DNA from: Syngnathus acus
Lineage: Eukaryota > Chordata > Actinopteri > Syngnathiformes > Syngnathidae
Assembly: GCF_901709675.1 (NCBI RefSeq)
Contig: NC_051093.1
Location: 9,742,053-9,806,052 of the forward strand
Length of the DNA: 64,000 nucleotides
Reading direction: 5' to 3'
Both the position numbers and the translations under genes were made by a program. Positions 14,401-26,790 of the stretch are shown here, in pieces. The notes below the pieces were generated by a model. The model was given only the letters and a program-made list of their open reading frames with translations. It did not search any database and was not told the origin of the DNA. How positions within the stretch are numbered: position 1 is the stretch's first letter; every line of letters starts with the position of its first letter.

Positions 14401-14786
14401 GGGCGGCAGTTGGCAAAGCGGGTTGTTTGTGAGTCAGCTGAATCTCTTCCACTTGGCACAGCGTGACATTTGAGGGAGAGAGAGGCAGGAGCCTGGCTCG
14501 TGACACAAGCAAAACAGACCATGGCCAGCGCTCCAGAACTCTTGATGGCTTTTGCTACCCAATCGATCAAAGTTGAAGCATTTCTTGTACTTTCAGGTGA
14601 TGGCATTCACATACTCTATCATCAATGTTGTGGTCATGATAAACATTAGATTTGTACAAAAGTAGCTAGCAACACATGCAGACAGAATACACTCAGAGGC
14701 ATATATTCTTTATCCTCTTGCAGAGCAGCGCTAATCACCATTATAATACACTTGAATCATACAAATCAAGTGTGACTTTCCTATCT

Positions 14787-14810
14787 GCACACACACACAC
14801 ACACACACAT
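14787..14810. repeat. Short (CA)n microsatellite
   Basis: About 12 CA units. Nothing else is visible around it. Confidence 0.9.
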
Positions 14811-15957
14811 TCCAATTGTTTTCCATCTGCCGCTTTAGGTGCTTGCATCAGTGTGTCCATCTGTTCACCTTTCCCCGCACTGAGACTGAAGCTGTCTGCC
14901 TGCATTTCTTCACTTAGATGACTCCCAGGCACCAAAACGCAACATATCGGGACCACGACAAATGACGAGTGAACATGCTCACGCATTGCATGAGAGAATG
15001 TGAGTGAAATTTTCAGGATGTGAGAGAAAATGCTATTTATGTGTTGGGCAGCCTGCGTGCCTACGTGCCTGCGTGCGTGCACCTTTGTTTGTTTGTTTGC
15101 CTCTTCACAGCTGAGGACACAAGTGAAAGCCAAACCACATGCAGCATATTTTCTTTCTCTGGGTTATTTTCTTCATCCTCCCTGACAATAGGGTAGCTGA
15201 TGATTTGCACGCTACTATTTTTAGGAGAATATACAGGCTCATCCAACCTTACTGCAGCTGGAAAGGGAATTTGAGAGGAGCTGAGGAGAGGCGGGGTACT
15301 GAGGATCCAGTGTGTGTGTGTGTGTGTCCCCTCCGGGTAGATCATGTCAGATGGGTTTGACCTGCTTCTTCTTTTTTTTTTGTGTGTAAATGTTGTGCAA
15401 TGTCTTGTGAAATGTTCCAGACGCAGAGGTTTGCTCTCTTAAAGATCAGGAAAAAACCCAATTCAAGTTGTCACTATGGCCTTTTGTTTAGAAAAGCATA
15501 ATAATAAATAAAAATGATTCTTATTATTATTATAAAGTATATAAAATGATATCAAATGTATGGATTGAGTGCTAATTGTTGTTATAGTCAGGAACACGGT
15601 GTCCCTGTTGTCCCTTGCCTGCTTTTCAATATCCTGTTCAAGTGGTTGGCTGCAAGCTATATCAGTATTTCTCCAGGGACAAGCACTCCTGATGCTAGTA
15701 GGTGGTTAAGAGGTGAGGGAGAAGGAGCTGCCATCGATTTCTGCCATGCATGAAAACAATTCGGGTCACTCACAGGCTGCTCAATTGTGGTCGAAACCAA
15801 TCAGCAAAACCCAACGTTGGGATAAAGGTTATCTTGTCATATGTCGTGCTTATTTGATGTGCAAAAGAAGCTAATGAAAGATTGGATTATTGGACAAAGA
15901 ATCAGCGTGACGTGATGTTTGGTAGTTTGCCACCTACTGCTTTTTATGACCCCCCCA

Positions 15958-15981
15958 ACACACACACACACACACACACAC
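15958..15981. repeat. Short (CA)n microsatellite
   Basis: About 12 CA units preceded by a C run. Confidence 0.9.
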
Positions 15982-17306
15982 CTAAAATGAGTCAAAGTTT
16001 TAAAAAAGGGATCCATCATTTTGTCTAATGACACCCAAGTACACGCATCAAACAAATAAATAGCCTATAATCAGTGTCTGTGGTTTCCTTGCGTAGGAGG
16101 GGATTCTACCAAATGATCATCCTTGTGTTCTGGTTCAGCGAGAAGCCTGCGGTCTCGAGGCGACGTCGCTCGCATAGGTTTCTATTTTGCGCTGCGTCTG
16201 CGTCAGCCTCAACCCGACCATTAGCACGTCTCGTGCGCGGCTGTCCGACCGCCGCCGGTACGATTGCAGGGAAGGAAGGAAGGAAGACAGCCCAGCAACA
16301 GCATTACATTTTCATCAACTGGTGTTTACAAGCTCACCTCAGGTCTGATAATCGAAGTCTTTTTTTTTTTTTTTGGAAATGTAATATTTGACGTTTTGCC
16401 TGCAGCCCAACTATTGCGCCCTCTCTCTCACCATCTGCTTTATTCCAAGAACTCATCCTCCGTCCCATCCTTCTTAGCGAGCTGCTGACGTCTGCAGTCG
16501 AGCTGGAGCGCGGCCGGCCAACAGTGCCACTAAATCCAACCCATTTCCAATAAGATGCACGCGCATATGAAACTGACATGCGTACACATAACACCCCGTC
16601 AGCTAAATGCGACTCATCCCCAGTCCAAAACAACTGCAAACTTTATTTGACATAGATTTGCGTTAAGGTGATCTTTTTTTTTTCATTCTTCAAATGTGCA
16701 CGCAAAGGAACCCCGGAAATGAAAGCAATCTGCCACCTTTGATACAATCTGAAAGGCTGTGTGTCTGTCCACTTGGCCTGCTCCTCCGTACTGTTTACAT
16801 AAAAGACATCCATCTGTTCTTTTCACTCTTTTTATCCTTCACACGTGGCCTGCTGTTTGGCCAAAATCCGCTCTTAAAAACACAATCAGCAGTCAACAAG
16901 ACACACCAATGGCTCCATATTTTTGGACTAGATTCATCAGGATGAAGCGTTCCTGTTCGAATTAGATTTAGGTTTTGCAGGCAGGCAAGGTAGGAAATTA
17001 ACAAGGACAAGGTCTCACTGTTGGTAACCTCCCTCTTAGGGCCCCTTACAAGCGGCGGCTGCTGCTGCCGCTTGCTGATATTGGTCCATATCAAGGACCC
17101 AAATGTAAACCGATGCTACAATGACACGGGAGGATTTCGAGAGCCCCCTTTTGGGGCTCCTTGCTGACAGGCTTGAGTGTGTCACGAGTGTGTCAGCTCC
17201 ACCCTTATTTGCTCAAATAAAGGCCGCCTCTCAACTGGATACAAGACATTCTTTGCACTTAAGTGACTACATCCACCCAGCTAAGAATAATGACCATATT
17301 ATGAGG

Positions 17307-17330
17307 AGCCAGCCAGCCAGCCAGCCAGCG

Positions 17331-17396
<66 letters not shown>

Positions 17397-17406
17397 CCAG
17401 CCAGCG

Positions 17407-17438
<32 letters not shown>
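17307..17438. repeat. (AGCC)n tetranucleotide array
   Basis: About 33 AGCC units over 132 bp, with a few AGCG variants (17327-17330, 17391-17394 and 17403-17406). Because 4 and 3 are coprime and no stop occurs, several frames stay open on both strands (SQPA and AGWL repeats). These are not genes. Confidence 0.97.
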
Positions 17439-19569
17439 CACGTCTTTAACGTGTATAAGAAGCACATTGCAATGGCAGAAGTCGCCCTTCTCCTTATTTG
17501 GCTCCAAGCTACTCCGATATTCCTCCGACAGAACTCAATCACACCGCCCCATTGATGTTTTTCGGGCCGACTGTGAACCGCTAGCAGGATGAACAAGTGC
17601 GGAAATAGAAATGAGATCGAGCATGCTGCTGTGTCGCTCCGTGGCCATGCATGGAGAGGAAGCTACCTGCAGCTTTTCTTGTCTTTTTTTTCTCTCTCTC
17701 TCTTTTTCCACTCTCCAGTAGTGTGGGTGTGCGTGAGAGGCATTCAAGGATCATTCCTTCTTATCCACAGATGTTCCACTAAAGTGCTCTGTGGAGGCTG
17801 TCAACATGTGCCACCGCTGCAAAAGTATGATTGAGTGAAAAGCAGCTAACACGTGCATTTGCTCCTTTTATATTCTGATTCAAAGAGCTTGAAATCCAAA
17901 CGGACTTATTTTGAACATTTATAAAATAGGATCTAACCCAAACTTTGTTTCATTGATGGTCTTCCTAAGTATTGTGGACTCATCAGAGCATCCTACGCAC
18001 ACGGCGAGCCGAGCGTGCCTGCCTGCCTGCCTCCACACACACGGAACGGAGTAGCTTGAAGCATCTTGGTTTTTGTGTGGGAGAGCAGTGACATCATTTA
18101 ATCCACCGGCAATCTGTGTGCAAAGCAAACATTTGCGGCTAAATACACCAGCGTCTTGTTCGACGATGATTCATCTTCTGTTTCATTCCGATCCCAATCG
18201 TGCAAAAAGATATGATTGTTAAAAACGACTAAAAGTGTGAGCTCCGAAGAAAGAAAATCCGTCCGAAGCGACAAAGTCCCAAGATTGTGTGAAAAATGGA
18301 GAAATGGGCTCTTTCAATTTCAAAGGAAAGGACCAGAAGCGTCACACCGTGAGCACATGCACTTCAATCAATGGCTACGCTCTCCAGCAGCAAGTGTGCG
18401 TCATACGCCAATGGCCTAATGTGCTATATTTACATAAGTGGGCCTCATAGTCACACTGCACGGTAGCATGTCTTTTCCCTATCCAAAAACACGCAAAGGT
18501 GACTCAGCAAAAGCGACGACATACGTACTTCCTTTCGTTCTGAATGAACGCTTTTGTTCGTGACAGTCAAGAAACGTCATCTACAACCAGTAGAATTTGG
18601 GACAAATTGGTGTACTATGATGTGTCTTTTGTTCTCCTCATAAAGTCGCTGACATCTGCTGCTTCGGGCAACTTGGATAACTCATCTCTTTTTCTTTTTG
18701 TCTTTCGTTTCTACGCAAACACCAAGTCAAGTTCTTACTGTCAATGGAAAAAAAAAATCCATTTGCACATTTGCTTATGTAAATTGCCATTTAAATAGTT
18801 ACAAGCAGCAATGAAACTTGAAATATTTTCCTCAATACATTTGACTAAGTAAAGTAGCAGGACACAACTCCAGTTTTGAACATTTTCTGAAGCTTTGGTC
18901 CAAAGTGAAACGACTAAGGACTGTGCTTGGGCTTGCGCACGAGCGTCCCGGGAAGCTTTCTTGTGGAGATAGCTGAAATTCCAGAGCCTCGCATTTGCTG
19001 TTCCAGCTGTGGCGACATTCCCTGAACACTTTCACAAAAGAGATCCAATCACAGGCTCTGGCCCAGGTTGCTGCTTGTGCTCTCACTCTATCATTTTCCA
19101 ATAACTCCAGTCAATCTTCATAGCAGGTCTCAAGGACACAACCCCCCCCCCCGCACATCCTCACTGAGCAAATCCTCGTCCACAAGCAAGGAAACCATTT
19201 CAAGAGAAGTCGGACATTTCTCGGCCCAGCCGCTTGACTCTCTCTCCCATAAGGGATGTGCAAATATTATTCATGGAGCCTTCAAGGCATTCTGAGGTAT
19301 GTGTCAGGTAAATCCAACTTGACTTTAAGTAGACAGAGGAAAGGTGTTTCAGAAGCATCAACTGGAGAGAAAACTTTGCAGTGACGTACGTGAAAGATAG
19401 TGTGGATGGATTCAAGAGTTGCAGGGAGAAACTTTCAATGGCTTTTTCTCTTTCTGCTGAGAAATGGAATTCAAGTGCAATGGCGGCTCAAAGTATTGCC
19501 ATCTTAACACGTTAACAACAAGCTCGCAGCTAGCCAATGAGCTGCTGGTTAGCAGTAATGTTGGTGACC

Positions 19570-19635
19570 TACTTTCTTTGTGTGTCTTGACATATGAAGG
19601 GATTGACAATAAAGCTGACTTTGACTTTGACAGTC
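19570..19635 (+). mobile_element. Possible 3' tail of a non-LTR retroposon
   Basis: A stretch ending GACAATAAAGCTGACTTTGA and then a short TTTGAC repeat resembles the 3' tails left by fish LINE/SINE insertions. Only the tail-like end is recognised; the family is not named. Confidence 0.4.
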
Positions 19636-22600
19636 TTCGTTTCCTCAAACATTCTTTTGACACTACTCCTTGTTGAGGCTGATCACAATTTGTTGTTATA
19701 GTAACGCGCCATCAGGAATAATGATGCTATTAAGGTAGCAGCAGTTGCTAACATCAATGCACTTTTGACCAGACTTTTTCTTTTTACACATCAATCTCGC
19801 ATGTAAATCCAGAGTTGGAGTACATTTGCCACCTCTCTCATCTTCAACAAAAGTGCACGCTTGTATTCTGTCCACGCATGCTGTGCACAATTTAGCAATG
19901 CTCGCTATCGTGGCTGCAAATCAGCCTCTTGTGAGCATGAAGCTTGTGAGGGACAACAAAAGACTCCTTTGTTGCTGCACCGTCCTATCTCCTTCTTTCT
20001 TTCAACACACACACACACTTCGAAGTGATGGATAGCAGGTGTCCCCCCCCCCCTTTACCTTCTTTCCCTGCTGTCGCTCCCCCCACGAGCGGCACCGGTG
20101 CCACTGATCTGCAGATTGCACTGCACTGATTAATTCCCGCATGGCAAGCGGTGTTTCATGTCACTTGGACACTACTGAAAGTATCTCCTTTCCCGGAGAA
20201 GTTAATAGCAGAGGGGTGGGAACACAGTGGTCTTTGTAGACTGTTGAGAAGTTTAAAAATATGGAATTTTAGCTTCAACGAATGGTACCATAGACACAGT
20301 ATAGTCAAAGAGTCTTCATGATTTCAGCGCTGATCAAGCCCAACCCCTGGTTGCTTTTTAAAAAGACTTTTGCCCTTGTCGCGTTTCTTGGGAGCTCAGC
20401 AGCAGGTATGGGAGTGGCGTGCTAGCTTGATAGCCCTGGAGGCCAAAAATGAGTCAAGTGTAGACTAGAGGTAAAAGTTAGGGTGGGGGAGGCCGCAAAG
20501 TCTTTGTTTTTCGTTTCCCTCTGCGGATAAGATCATCTGCAGTTTAAAGGGCTGGGCGCGCACTAATACACACACCCACACACACACGCACGCACACACG
20601 GGTGTCTGCTGGGGAAATATTTGAGTGCACAGAGCAAAGCAGACAACTCCCACAATGCCTCATAAATGTTAAACAGAGAAAGTACAAGGAGATAAAGCGG
20701 ACGTGTAATGCATCTAAAATAAGCGGAAAAGCGCTTTCCAAGTCATCGCTGTTTCGAATATCATGCCTCCATCTGCATATACTAATGCCAGTTTGCAGCT
20801 CCAGGGGGGAATTACAATTGCATATTTGAAGGGATGCAAAGTGTTTGTGCCTACCGGCTATTACTGGTGTGTTCCAACTGGGTGTGAGCAACTGTTGGAA
20901 ACTATGTCAACACCCCGAGCTCCTCGTCGGGCAATGTGCTTTATCGTTTGCTAGAAAATAAAAGAGGTCTAATATCCCCAGCTAAGGAGCCAACAGATCC
21001 TCCTATAGTTTCTCCTGTGCAGTACAGATAAGGTGTAGTGAAGTCATGCTAATAGCAAAGCAACATTCCCGCCAGCTTATCGTTGCTCAATCAGCTCTGC
21101 CATGCTTCCAGAAATAGATGGGCTGAGCTGAAAGGCAAGGCAGGCCAATGAAAAGCCATTAAGTGCTTTTTTTTTTTTGCTGAGGAGGGTAACATTACCA
21201 TAAAGTCTTGTCAGCTGGCACCCACCACCAGCGCCATTGAGCTGCAATGTCTTTTTATGGGAGGCGAAGGGCAGACTGGCAGCCTGGCACAAGATTTGCC
21301 TTCTCCTCATTTCTATTCTTAGTGTTTGGATGTTCATCTATATCATCCTGGCTAAAATGACGTATGTCAATTTGAAGTAAATCGATTTGGAGGTAAAGGG
21401 TCACAAGGCCCTTTGCAATCAGTCCGGTTGAGCAACACTCTGACGGTTGTCTCAAATGATTTACTTGATGTCAGAAAGAACATTCCCATGGAAAGGAATT
21501 GTTGTTTTTGTCATTAGCAGTCTAGCAAGATAAGTTGCCTCAGATTCCGCAGAATTTCAAATGACACGTTAAAGGACACAAAGAGGTTTGCTTTGCACTA
21601 TATATATATGACTGCTTTGGCTTTTAATGCTTTGATTTCTTTGAGATCGTGGACAAATACCAAAATCAAAGATTGCCACTGTAGCATATCAATGGAGACT
21701 CATGCCTCGTGCTGGGGAAAAATACTGCTCAATATACTTCTCGACTTTTTCTTGGATTTTCAACTCAAGTCTCCTGAGAATACAGTCAGACGCAGCGGAG
21801 GACATGACCTGCTTATTAAATCCAGAGTAATATATTTTCGCCCGTCTCGTACTTATCGAAGGACTTTTCACGGAGCAGTCAGTGAAGGAACATTTTCCAA
21901 GTTATGACATAACAGGGCTCGACTCACGTCGCTATCTTTGGCCAAAGGACACAAGCGGTGAAGTCGATAACCGTAATCGGGTTACATTACTATGAGAACG
22001 TACAGTATAAATCATGTCATTGTCATAGGTATAAAAGTAAAGGCCTCGGCTCCATAGATGACGTACTGCAAAAAAAAAAAGAGTGCAAAAAGCAGCGGGG
22101 AAGCATTCAAGACATTTGAAGCCCGACCTTCCCCTGAGACATTCACCCCGATGATGATAAACAAACACACACTCTGTTGTGCACACAGTATCAGCACACA
22201 AACACTCACGGTGAACTTTACAGAGCACGATCAGCACCCCCCCACCTTCGTAAGAGTATCAGGGGACACGCAGACAGTCAAGTGACGATGAGGCGGCCCC
22301 CAGAGGGATCATGATACACCACGAGGGTTATTTTAGTCTCGGACATTTGGAGATATGCGGCGACGGACGGCAGCAGCGGCACAAACGGGATGCTCTCAAA
22401 GGTTGCGTGCAGCTTTTTATTGAAATTCTCCGCAGTGTTTCTTTGAGTGCAACAACACAGGGACTTTTATGAACAAGGTGTCCTCAAACCCTTTGGAGCT
22501 TGTTATCCATTTACAAGGCACAGTGTTCAAAATCACTGGGTGAATTGGAACGAGCCGCTTGCCTAGAACATTTCAATTCCGCAAACAGTCCTTCTCTTTG

Positions 22601-22762
22601 TCAACATTGGAATATTTGGGCTTTTTGTTCATTTCAAGGAAAAGTCAAGTGAAAGAATGGCTTCCATGTGTCTGCGCGAGTCTTAACACGGCATCCGGAT
22701 GAATATTGCATTTACGGACTACGAATGAAGCAGCAAAATGAAGCCATTTTTTAAGCCAGCTC

Positions 22763-22942
22763 GGGGGCGGCCATTTTGCAGCTTGCTGTCGACTAAAAAT
22801 GATGTCACAGTGGCTCAAGGCTCCGGGTGCATCCAAGAATGACTCAATTGTTTGGAATTGGTCACGTGATGTTTGCAAGCAGAGTCGTTAGGCACTGTGA
22901 TGTCATTTTCAGTGGACAGTAAATAACAAAATGGCCGCCCCT
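22763..22942. mobile_element. Inverted-repeat (MITE-like) element, 180 bp
   Basis: Arms 22763-22815 and 22890-22942 are inverted copies, 42 of 53 positions matching by hand count. The outer ends carry GGGGCGGCCATTTTG and its complement (CAAAATGGCCGCCCC). The inner parts share CATCACAGTG or the near-identical TGTCACAGTG. The spacer is 74 bp and non-coding. A single arm-like copy recurs at about 55883-55950, so this is a dispersed repeat. I did not find a clear target-site duplication. Confidence 0.7.
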
Positions 22943-23440
22943 TGACATGGATTCAAATGGGTTGATTTTGCTGTTCTAATGTTTGATCATTTCAAATGTA
23001 TGTTTGTGAACTTTGTCTCTCACTAACACTGCAGTCAACTGAATATTTGATGATAAGTGGTGCCTACAAGCTCCCAAGTTAAGTACTTGGAACTCAAATG
23101 TGGCTTGGACATCCCCACAAAGACCCAAGTGAACCAGCTGTTATTTTCAAGCCTTTTAATACAAACTTAATAAACTATCAGTCCCTGTTAACATGTAAGA
23201 CACTGACTCCGAATACTTTGTTATACCGTTTTGTTTTATCAAGTATTGCACAATGTAGGTACAAAATTAATATACGATTACATTTTGTCCATAATATAGC
23301 AAAAATCTTTTTTTTTTTTTTTTTTTTTTTACTCTTAACAGAAAATACAACTATGTGTTTTCCCCCCAAAAAGCAAATATTCTTAAATCCCACCACTACG
23401 GAATAATCTGTACACAGTCTTTAGAATAGTCAATGTCTTT

Positions 23441-24067
23441 TTTTGAAAGATGGATTCATTTTTTATTATATAATTTCAATAAAAAAAGAAAACAAAGTTG
23501 CTGCAGCCATCACAGATCACTGTAGTAGTAAAAAGATATAAATGCAATACCGTGTCGTAGAAACAATAGATACTCTGATATTTTACAAACTCTGTACTAA
23601 ATTAAATTATACAATTAGAAAAAAGACCAGAAAATCCCACTTAGCTTTGCCGAATTCTTGAAAGATTGGCAATGTCCAGTTCTGTCGAAATACTGAAAGA
23701 GGCCATGACTCGTGGTGAAGTTTGTGTTTTTTTTGTCTTTTTCGTTTAAATATATCTTAAACAGTAACATAAAAAAATAGTTTGTGCTTGGTTGGCAAAT
23801 GAAATAACAATAATGCAAGTTGAAGTTTTGGATTACCAAGCTCGGACATCTCGTACAACAAGCGTCACCACTGAGGGTAGGTAAAAAGAAAAGTTGTAAC
23901 TCGAGGGGGCAAAGTCGTTCACCCTCGGGCTCGTATTCTTAAGACTCGTGACTGAGATCTTATAGCCGACCGACGCTGTCACTTCTCCTTTTAACCTTGA
24001 CATTCGCTTCTCTTTTTTTTTTTTTCCTTTTTGTTTTTCTAAATGTGCACTTGAAGTTTGAGACCTC

Positions 24068-24099
<32 letters not shown>

Positions 24100-24139
24100 A
24101 GCGGTCACATTATCTGGTCGTTAGTACTAGCTCAGGGTA
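23441..24139 (-). other. TOB1 3' UTR
   Basis: AT-rich sequence follows the TOB1 stop. On the minus strand AATAAA occurs at 23462-23467, a candidate poly(A) signal about 670 nt past the stop. A CTG tract (CAG on the minus strand) of about 10 units lies at 24068-24099 within this UTR. Confidence 0.5.
24068..24099. repeat. CTG/CAG trinucleotide tract in TOB1 3' UTR
   Basis: About ten CTG units on plus (CAG on the transcribed sense strand), just downstream of the TOB1 stop codon. Confidence 0.9.
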
Positions 24140-25171
24140 CTAGTTGGCCATGACTGGCTGGAATTGCTGGTTAGAATGCTGCATGTTGCTCAAGCTGAAA
24201 TTCAAGCCGTCCATCAGGGACTTGTCGTTAAGGCCGCCGTAGGCCGCAAACACGTCGAAGGCGTTGCCGTACGGAAGCGGGCCCAGACCCAGCGAGCTGT
24301 CCGCCGGGAAGAGGGCGCTCTGGCTGCTCAGGCCCTGCAGGCTGGGGAACACAAACTCCTTGGCGTTGGGGGACAGGGCCGAGGGCTTGGCCTGCTGCTG
24401 CTGCTGCGTTCCCAGGCCTAGTCCGTAGAGCGAGTGCATGGAGGTGGAGATGGCTTTCTGCTTCAGGAGAGTGTTCACATTGAGGCCCAGGTTGGTGGGT
24501 GAGGTGCGCGCCGCCTTGCCGCCAGCACCGGCATTAGTGCCGCCGTTGTTGCCGTTGCGCCCGCTGCTCTTCATCTTGGTGGAGCCGAACTTGGTGGCGG
24601 CGAAGGTGGCGGTGGTGAAGGTTAAAGGCTGCGTGCAGCGGGGCATGAAAGTGGGGCTGACGGCCGCCGAGTGGCCGAAAGGAGGGGAGGGCGAGCTGGA
24701 GCCCGGCGAGATGCCGCCCATGGGCTCGTTGATGGGCATGAAGACCTGCGCGTCCGGATTGAAACTGTTCTTGATCTCCTTGTCCAGATCCAGCCCCCCT
24801 GCGCTGGCCGCGCTCTCGTTGCTGTCGTCGACGTACAGCACTTTGACGGGGCCCTTCTCCCCAATCTGGTAGGACACCTCGTAAGGGTCGATCCAAACGC
24901 TGAGGTCCTGGGGAAGGTTGTGGCGGACGTCGTTGATGTCCAGCCCGCTCTCTTTGGCTGCCTTCTCCACCACGGGGTCCACCTTCTCCCCTACGTGGAT
25001 GCACCTGAAGCCCGAGCCCTTGTACGGCTTGTCCGGGTACCAGTGTCCCTCGTATTTCTGCTTCAGCTGCCGCTCCAGCTCCTCGCCGAAGATGTTCACC
25101 CGCCGTCTGGGCAGCTTGTTGTACAGGTACGAGATGATGAAGTTGAGAGCTACTTGGATTTCAAGCTGCAT
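24140..25171 (-). CDS. tob1: TOB1, BTG/TOB antiproliferative protein
   Basis: One coding exon, 343 residues (human 345), with ATG at 25169-25171 and TAG at 24140-24142. Residues 1-115 are the BTG domain: [20 protein letters not shown] start, basic PRRR, box A around [18 protein letters not shown] and box B around [19 protein letters not shown]. Two PAM2 motifs follow, [12 protein letters not shown] (136-147) and [13 protein letters not shown] (264-276), which in the family bind the MLLE domain of PABPC1. The BTG domain binds CNOT7/8, so TOB1 links poly(A)-binding protein to the CCR4-NOT deadenylase. SP-rich sites at 155-165 fit the ERK-regulated region of mammalian TOB1. Compared with human, the long Pro/Gln stretch is reduced to five Gln (256-260), and a Gly/Asn-rich insert lies at 205-219. 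The protein ends in QPVMAN as in mammals. The family copy (a or b) cannot be decided here. Confidence 0.97.
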   Translation of the reverse strand: MQLEIQVALNFIISYLYNKLPRRRVNIFGEELERQLKQKYEGHWYPDKPYKGSGFRCIHVGEKVDPVVEKAAKESGLDINDVRHNLPQDLSVWIDPYEVSYQIGEKGPVKVLYVDDSNESAASAGGLDLDKEIKNSFNPDAQVFMPINEPMGGISPGSSSPSPPFGHSAAVSPTFMPRCTQPLTFTTATFAATKFGSTKMKSSGRNGNNGGTNAGAGGKAARTSPTNLGLNVNTLLKQKAISTSMHSLYGLGLGTQQQQQAKPSALSPNAKEFVFPSLQGLSSQSALFPADSSLGLGPLPYGNAFDVFAAYGGLNDKSLMDGLNFSLSNMQHSNQQFQPVMAN

Positions 25172-25380
25172 AGCTGACTGCTGAGGTTGACCAGGTAAGC
25201 GGAGACCGGGCGTGCGTGAGTGAAAATGGCTCGACTGGGTCGGTTTTGTTTAGCCGTGGTTGGTTGACAACACACACGGGTGCGCTTCAGGCAAAATGGC
25301 CTATGGGACCAAAGTGTGGGCTCGATCGTGTTCCGAGGGCAAAAGTGCTGGACTTGAAGAACTTTCTTTCCACACAGTTT
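25172..25380 (-). other. TOB1 5' UTR part of exon 2
   Basis: On the minus strand a strong acceptor (CTTTCTTTTCCTTTCCAG) sits at 25381-25398, immediately before 25380. The coding exon therefore probably starts at 25380, with 209 nt of 5' UTR before the ATG. Confidence 0.6.
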
Positions 25381-26199
25381 CTGGAAAGGAAAAGAAAGGC
25401 ATACATACAACTGTTAGTCAGATTAAAGATTGAAGAGAGAGAAAAAAAAAAGTAAGATCTCATTACATTAGAATACCAATTGATGGGAATTCAAATGCAT
25501 GATACAATCCTCCATGAAAGCAGGACATAGAATTGACTGAGTCAATAATGTCTATCCAATGACTGTGCGGCTATCTGAAACACCCAAAACAATGGCTGCA
25601 CCCACCCATCTACCTACACAGACAGCAAAAAGCAAATACGTCCTCTCATTTGACAAATACTGTCTTTTATATAAACGTGCAAAGGATTTGAATCCGCTAA
25701 TCGACATTAAAAAAAGGCTAGGTCAACGGAGGCACACAAAAACTCCTCTTTTTGTTGTTGTACTCAAATATTCATCTCGTTGGTTTTGGGGAGGGACGCC
25801 GTCATGGAACCAGCCCCCTTTGTGGTAAATGTACAGCAAAGTATTGCGAAATAACACATTCAGCCTTTTCAGCTTAGCAAAGTTCGAGCAATACGCTTAC
25901 AATAGTGGCGATCTTCTGGCTTTCATCGATCTCATTTACGAGTGGGAGAAAATCGAGCCGACCGACAGACGACAATTTCTATTCCCCAACGCGTCATTCG
26001 AAAGCTATCATAAAGAAAGACATGGTTTTGCAGAACAAACTAGGAGTCGCACCATCTAAGCCCACACCCATACAAACGAACCTTTAACTTTCGTGCACTG
26101 ACGCAGCAAATCAGCTTAGTAAGAGTTAACAGAGCTTTCAGTACGTCAAGCAGCCAAAATAAAGCCTCAAGAGCTCAACGGAACGCTGAAAATACTCAC

Positions 26200-26445
26200 T
26201 TTGGTTGAAAAAACTCAATTCTCAGTAGTTGTCGAGTACTGCTAGTGCAAATAGTGAACAAAGTACTGCTACTTTCTTCACCTGTAATATATTAAGATTT
26301 GTTTTTAAAAAAGGTATTCCGGTAGATGAAAAATGTCTGAGGATTGCCGATTGCTTGAGTTTCTGGGTGTGAAGGTGAGTTCGAGCTTTTTTCAGCAGGC
26401 TAGGCGGAGTAGCTCCCTCCTTCTCGGGAGTTCTGCGACTTCGAC
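26200..26445 (-). other. Probable TOB1 non-coding exon 1
   Basis: The exon would run from a start site 25-30 bp below the TATA box to the donor AAA|GTGAGT at 26200/26199. Together with the acceptor at 25381 it defines a 5' UTR intron of about 0.8 kb. The exact start site is inferred. Confidence 0.45.
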
Positions 26446-26468
26446 TCCGCCTGGCTGACGACCGCCCT

Positions 26469-26606
26469 TATTTATAGATTTCCTCCGCCATGGGCACGAG
26501 GTAGGCGGTGATGCGGTTACAGAGGTCAAAACAATATAGGTGGCTTCGATTGGCTGGAAACGCAAGTCCCGCCCAGAGAGTAGCGCCCGTATCGTTTGCT
26601 CATTGG
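26469..26606 (-). promoter_or_regulatory. TOB1 core promoter: TATA box and two CCAAT boxes
   Basis: On the minus strand TATAAATA lies at 26469-26476. CCAAT boxes lie at 26549-26553 and 26602-26606, about 75 and 128 bp upstream of it, both pointing towards TOB1. A CRE-like TACGTCA occurs at about 26674-26680 on plus. A TATA/CCAAT/CRE promoter fits an immediate-early-type gene such as TOB1. Confidence 0.6.
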
Positions 26607-26790
26607 TCGCTGCGCGCTATCAATCTAGAGACATTTGATTCCGCGAAATGGGAGGGACGCCTGTGACGAGTGCTTACGTCAGAGATAAGGCAGGGCTGCT
26701 GACAGCAAATGGTTCACATGCCGAAGCGATGCCGTCAAGCGGTACATTTTAAGAACAAAAACAAAAATAGGACAATAAGGAGCGCTTACC

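Larger units (their letters stand above)
8976..23440. other. Intergenic region between WFIKKN2 and TOB1
   Basis: About 14.5 kb in which I recognise no gene. Open frames are short, lack family motifs and are not joined by convincing splice sites. The contents I can support are microsatellites (11364-11419, 14787-14810, 15958-15981, 17307-17438), a CTCF-like site (9972-9987), an inverted-repeat element (22763-22942) and a possible retroposon tail near 19570-19635. LUC7L3, which lies between ANKRD40 and WFIKKN2 in human, is seen neither here nor in the ANKRD40-WFIKKN2 spacer. WFIKKN2 (+) and TOB1 (-) converge on this region, so distal enhancers of either gene could lie in it. Confidence 0.6.

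Noticed and set aside
17121-17596. Open frames of 82-144 codons (SQPA and AGWL repeats) on both strands
   Set aside because: They come from the AGCC array, where no frame contains a stop; the flanks show no protein family.
22763-22942. microRNA precursor
   Set aside because: The arms are 53 bp with a 74-bp loop, the sequence looks like a dispersed repeat, and a related arm occurs elsewhere in the window.
24164-25184. Long plus-strand open frames opposite TOB1
   Set aside because: They are antisense shadows of a GC-rich conserved coding exon. The minus-strand frame matches TOB1 from end to end.
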